64,000 nucleotides of DNA from Liolophura sinensis (Eukaryota; Mollusca; Polyplacophora; Chitonida; Chitonidae): assembly GCF_032854445.1 (NCBI RefSeq), contig NC_088300.1, positions 24,593,608 to 24,657,607 on the forward strand. The letters run 5' to 3'. Under the pieces are notes generated by a model. The model worked only from the letters and a program-made list of their open reading frames with translations. It was not told the DNA's origin and did no database searches. This document shows, piece after piece, positions 61,512 through 64,000 of the stretch (positions are counted from its first letter, which is position 1; each line of letters begins with the position of its first letter). A program made the position numbers and the translations under genes.

Positions 61512-64000
61512 GTAAGTTTATTTCAAACATCCTAAAACCATGTGATGAGAAATCTGATGAAGCTGCCAATCTCCAGCACTGATCTTGGGTTGTCACGCTA
61601 AAGTAATAGGAGAATTTCGCAGTGGCTATTGCCTGTGCTCGTCAAACCTTTCACCGATAGCAAATAACGATGATAATAAAAAGTTCCATCATCTTCCCAC
61701 TAAAATACAATTGGTGTTCCTTTATATACCTTCAATTAATGATTTTAAATCGAAATAGTCTTCCAAATACTGCAATAAGGTACTAACATCAGAGAAATTT
61801 GAAATCTTAGATATGTGTGAGATGCATTATTATCCCCACTTGGTTCAGAAAGTATCAACTAAACCGCGGTGATATGTTGAATTTTATGGTGCTTAATTTC
61901 TTGAATCTTAAATGTCATCGAAACTACTCGGTGCTCAAAGAGTTGTTCCCCTTGATTGAAATAGTGCCCCGCTTTACTCCAGGAGTGAACTGAACTCAGG
62001 ACAATGGTTTTATGCCATAGTGGCAGTATTACAGCCACAACGTGGCGAAAGATCTGTAATAGGCAAACTAATCTAACTCTTGTTTTGCCGCTTGCGGTAA
62101 GTCAATTCAGATGGAATGGTTTAAGAAATGTTTTTGAACAGTGTAATTAATGTTAATTATCTTTATTTCTGGCAAATTATATTGGTTGCCCTCAGCATCT
62201 CCCTCCTCGCCCCCACCCCCATTCGACCCCTATACAAACGCTGTGCTTTCTGTTGTTTCCGGCGTGACTTGTTCGACAATCAGTAAATACTTTATTGATA
62301 ATAGGTAATGTAAGAACTTCTAATGTCTAATTAGGATCGTCTGATGGATGGACACATTCTAACATCTACAGAATCTTAAATAACGAATCAAGTCTCATTT
62401 CAGAAAATCTTGCAATTCAAGATGATGTCCAAATTTCACATTCAAATATCAGCTGACTCACTGGAGAATGATATGTTTGGTCACATGAACTTTGTGCTCG
62501 GGATTTACTCGAATGACCCTCTGCTCATGGAGTCGACTATCTGCCCGATCAAATATGTTTGTCTGGCGACACGCTACCTACAGGGCATACTCTGATTTAA
62601 ACCAACAACCTTTAACAACACCCAGAACTTGTTTTGTATCGATTTGTCAAACACTTGGCAATGTGTTTATTGACATCCTACACATGACTTTCCCGACGAT
62701 ATTGGCAGTTAAACTTCAGTTCGGAACTATCCTTTGGCTTAAAACAGGACATTTGGAAGATCTGCTTATCTATACATTTCATAATTTTTTTTAGAAACAT
62801 CAAATCTTTCCACGAACTTTCAGACCAGGTTAGGTGCATGCCGTATTAACTCAGCTAGTGTTTGTTAGGTATTAATGACTGAAGACATTATGCTGTATTT
62901 GTTAGCTTGTCTAAATAATCATCAGCGCCATAATCAACTGATAAAGGCGTAATTCATCCGTGAGCTTGGAGATCACTTTCTGAGTGTTTAACTTAAAAAG
63001 GGAAAGATTGTATTATAAAAACAAGTGCCTTTTAGATAAACATCATAAAAATGATACTTTTGTGCAGAAAATTAAGTTATTCCATCAAGACGTTATTTTA
63101 CCTATCACAAAATAACCTCAAGTCCACTTTTTAAGATCAATAGAGCTGCCTAAATCGGGCAAAATGAGTTTTTTAGTGATGGATAAAATTTTGTCAAGTA
63201 GAGCTCAAATAAACCATGACTTGTGCGATATTCATGAATGCCGTTGTGTCTGATTGAACCTAATGTTGAAACGCCTAAAAGAACACAGCAAATCTGCCCC
63301 TAAACACCAGATCAAGATGGAAGGCTTTGTTAAGTTAGGAGCACGGGATTCGGATGTGGTGATAATCCGTGTTTGTCCTGTGCTGATAGTTCTGTGACAT
63401 CTTCTTTCCGCTGAGGGTTGGCCCTGTCATTGAAGGACGTCAGTTATTCCAGCCAAAATCAATGCTAACGATTTCTGCCGGACCTCAGTGTACTTATCAC
63501 CATTTTGAAAGGTTTTGGCATCCGCTCCCTCGGAATGGACATTCTCCAAAGCGAGCGGGAAATAAACTTTACCGCTAACTGACCAGATACCAATGTGAGA
63601 CGCGCCAAATGCGAAGACGCCAAAATCTAACAGCTTAAAACAACACCGTCCATAGTTTAACACAGACTGATCATCAACGGATAAAGACATTAAGAATAAA
63701 TCCAAGATTTGGTGTAAAAGACACGTAGCTGCTGCTAAGGCGATATTTTGTTGATAAGGTAGCACAGATGAAGCTTGAATATTTCCTGTTACATCTGGCA
63801 AGTGTTACTACGATCTTTATCTTTTGTTTATCCGATGCATTACCTCGACCATTTCAAGAGATAATACATCACACACGTCAGCATCATCTCAATCATTGTC
63901 TCTGTCAGACAGGTTGTCTATATTGTTTATTCTCATACCAGAAGTGTATAAATATATAAAACTACGCCACTAAGGTATATACTAGTGCCTTTGTCAGTTA
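61512..64000. other. Chitinase intron 3 (at least 2.5 kb); no further exon found
   Basis: I looked for a frame encoding FDG(L/F/I)D(I/M/V)DWE, the next expected GH18 segment, and did not find one before the window ends. The stretch holds a C-rich patch near 62205-62230 and two anonymous frames near the right edge (see 63768-63959 and the minus frame 63801-63427, which opens at TTG). Confidence 0.6.
63768..63959 (+). CDS. Short ORF with a signal-peptide-like start (weak)
   Basis: ATG at 63768 opens a 63-codon frame: MKLEYFLLHLASVTTIFIF, then CLSDALPRPFQEII, with several Cys near the C terminus (CLCQTGCLYC). The N-terminal 24 residues would suit a signal peptide cleaved near SDA, giving a small Cys-containing secreted peptide. 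It lies on the + strand in the presumed chitinase intron, with no supporting promoter or conservation, and may be chance. Confidence 0.15.
   Translation: MKLEYFLLHLASVTTIFIFCLSDALPRPFQEIIHHTRQHHLNHCLCQTGCLYCLFSYQKCINI

Overview
This 64 kb window is AT-rich, gene-poor animal DNA with spliced genes, many short interspersed elements and long tandem arrays. It is most likely from a mollusc, perhaps a bivalve. The main clue is a recurring roughly 260 bp tRNA-headed SINE whose body and (A)ATAAA tail look like the molluscan SINEs I know; the species cannot be named from sequence alone. There are no bacterial operons, CRISPR arrays, rRNA genes or viral genes. Most open frames are short, often lack an ATG, and look like chance.

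The one gene I support firmly is at the right end on the + strand: the 5' part of a secreted GH18 chitinase or chitinase-like protein. It has a TATA/Inr core promoter near 55021-55056, a 5'UTR exon ending at 55277, a signal-peptide exon (56286-56340) and two catalytic-domain exons (60763-60945 and 61349-61511). Phases agree across all junctions, giving 133 residues plus a split codon. The exon with the DxxDxDxE catalytic motif is not in the window, so the gene runs off the right edge. Its 4.4 kb second intron holds a roughly 0.9 kb array of a 32-bp minisatellite.

Left to right: a 102-bp tandem array with degenerate flanks (480-1620); a foldback-like inverted repeat (3693-5264); SINE pieces; a palindromic MITE (7920-8043); a G-rich tract (9223-9268); two SINEs (11115-12198); a 31-bp satellite of about 4.2 kb with higher-order structure, split by a full-length SINE with a clear target-site duplication (12285-16470); a mostly featureless middle with a TA-flanked palindromic element (24233-24490); three copies of an unnamed dispersed repeat (about 21145, 42705 and 48090); a 12-bp minisatellite (47827-48027); more SINE relics; and the chitinase gene.

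No new multi-gene system is visible. The most novel items are the unnamed dispersed repeat, the higher-order satellite with its duplicated edge, the palindromic elements, and a few weak candidate exons (17153, 37741, 40485, 63768) that need transcript data.
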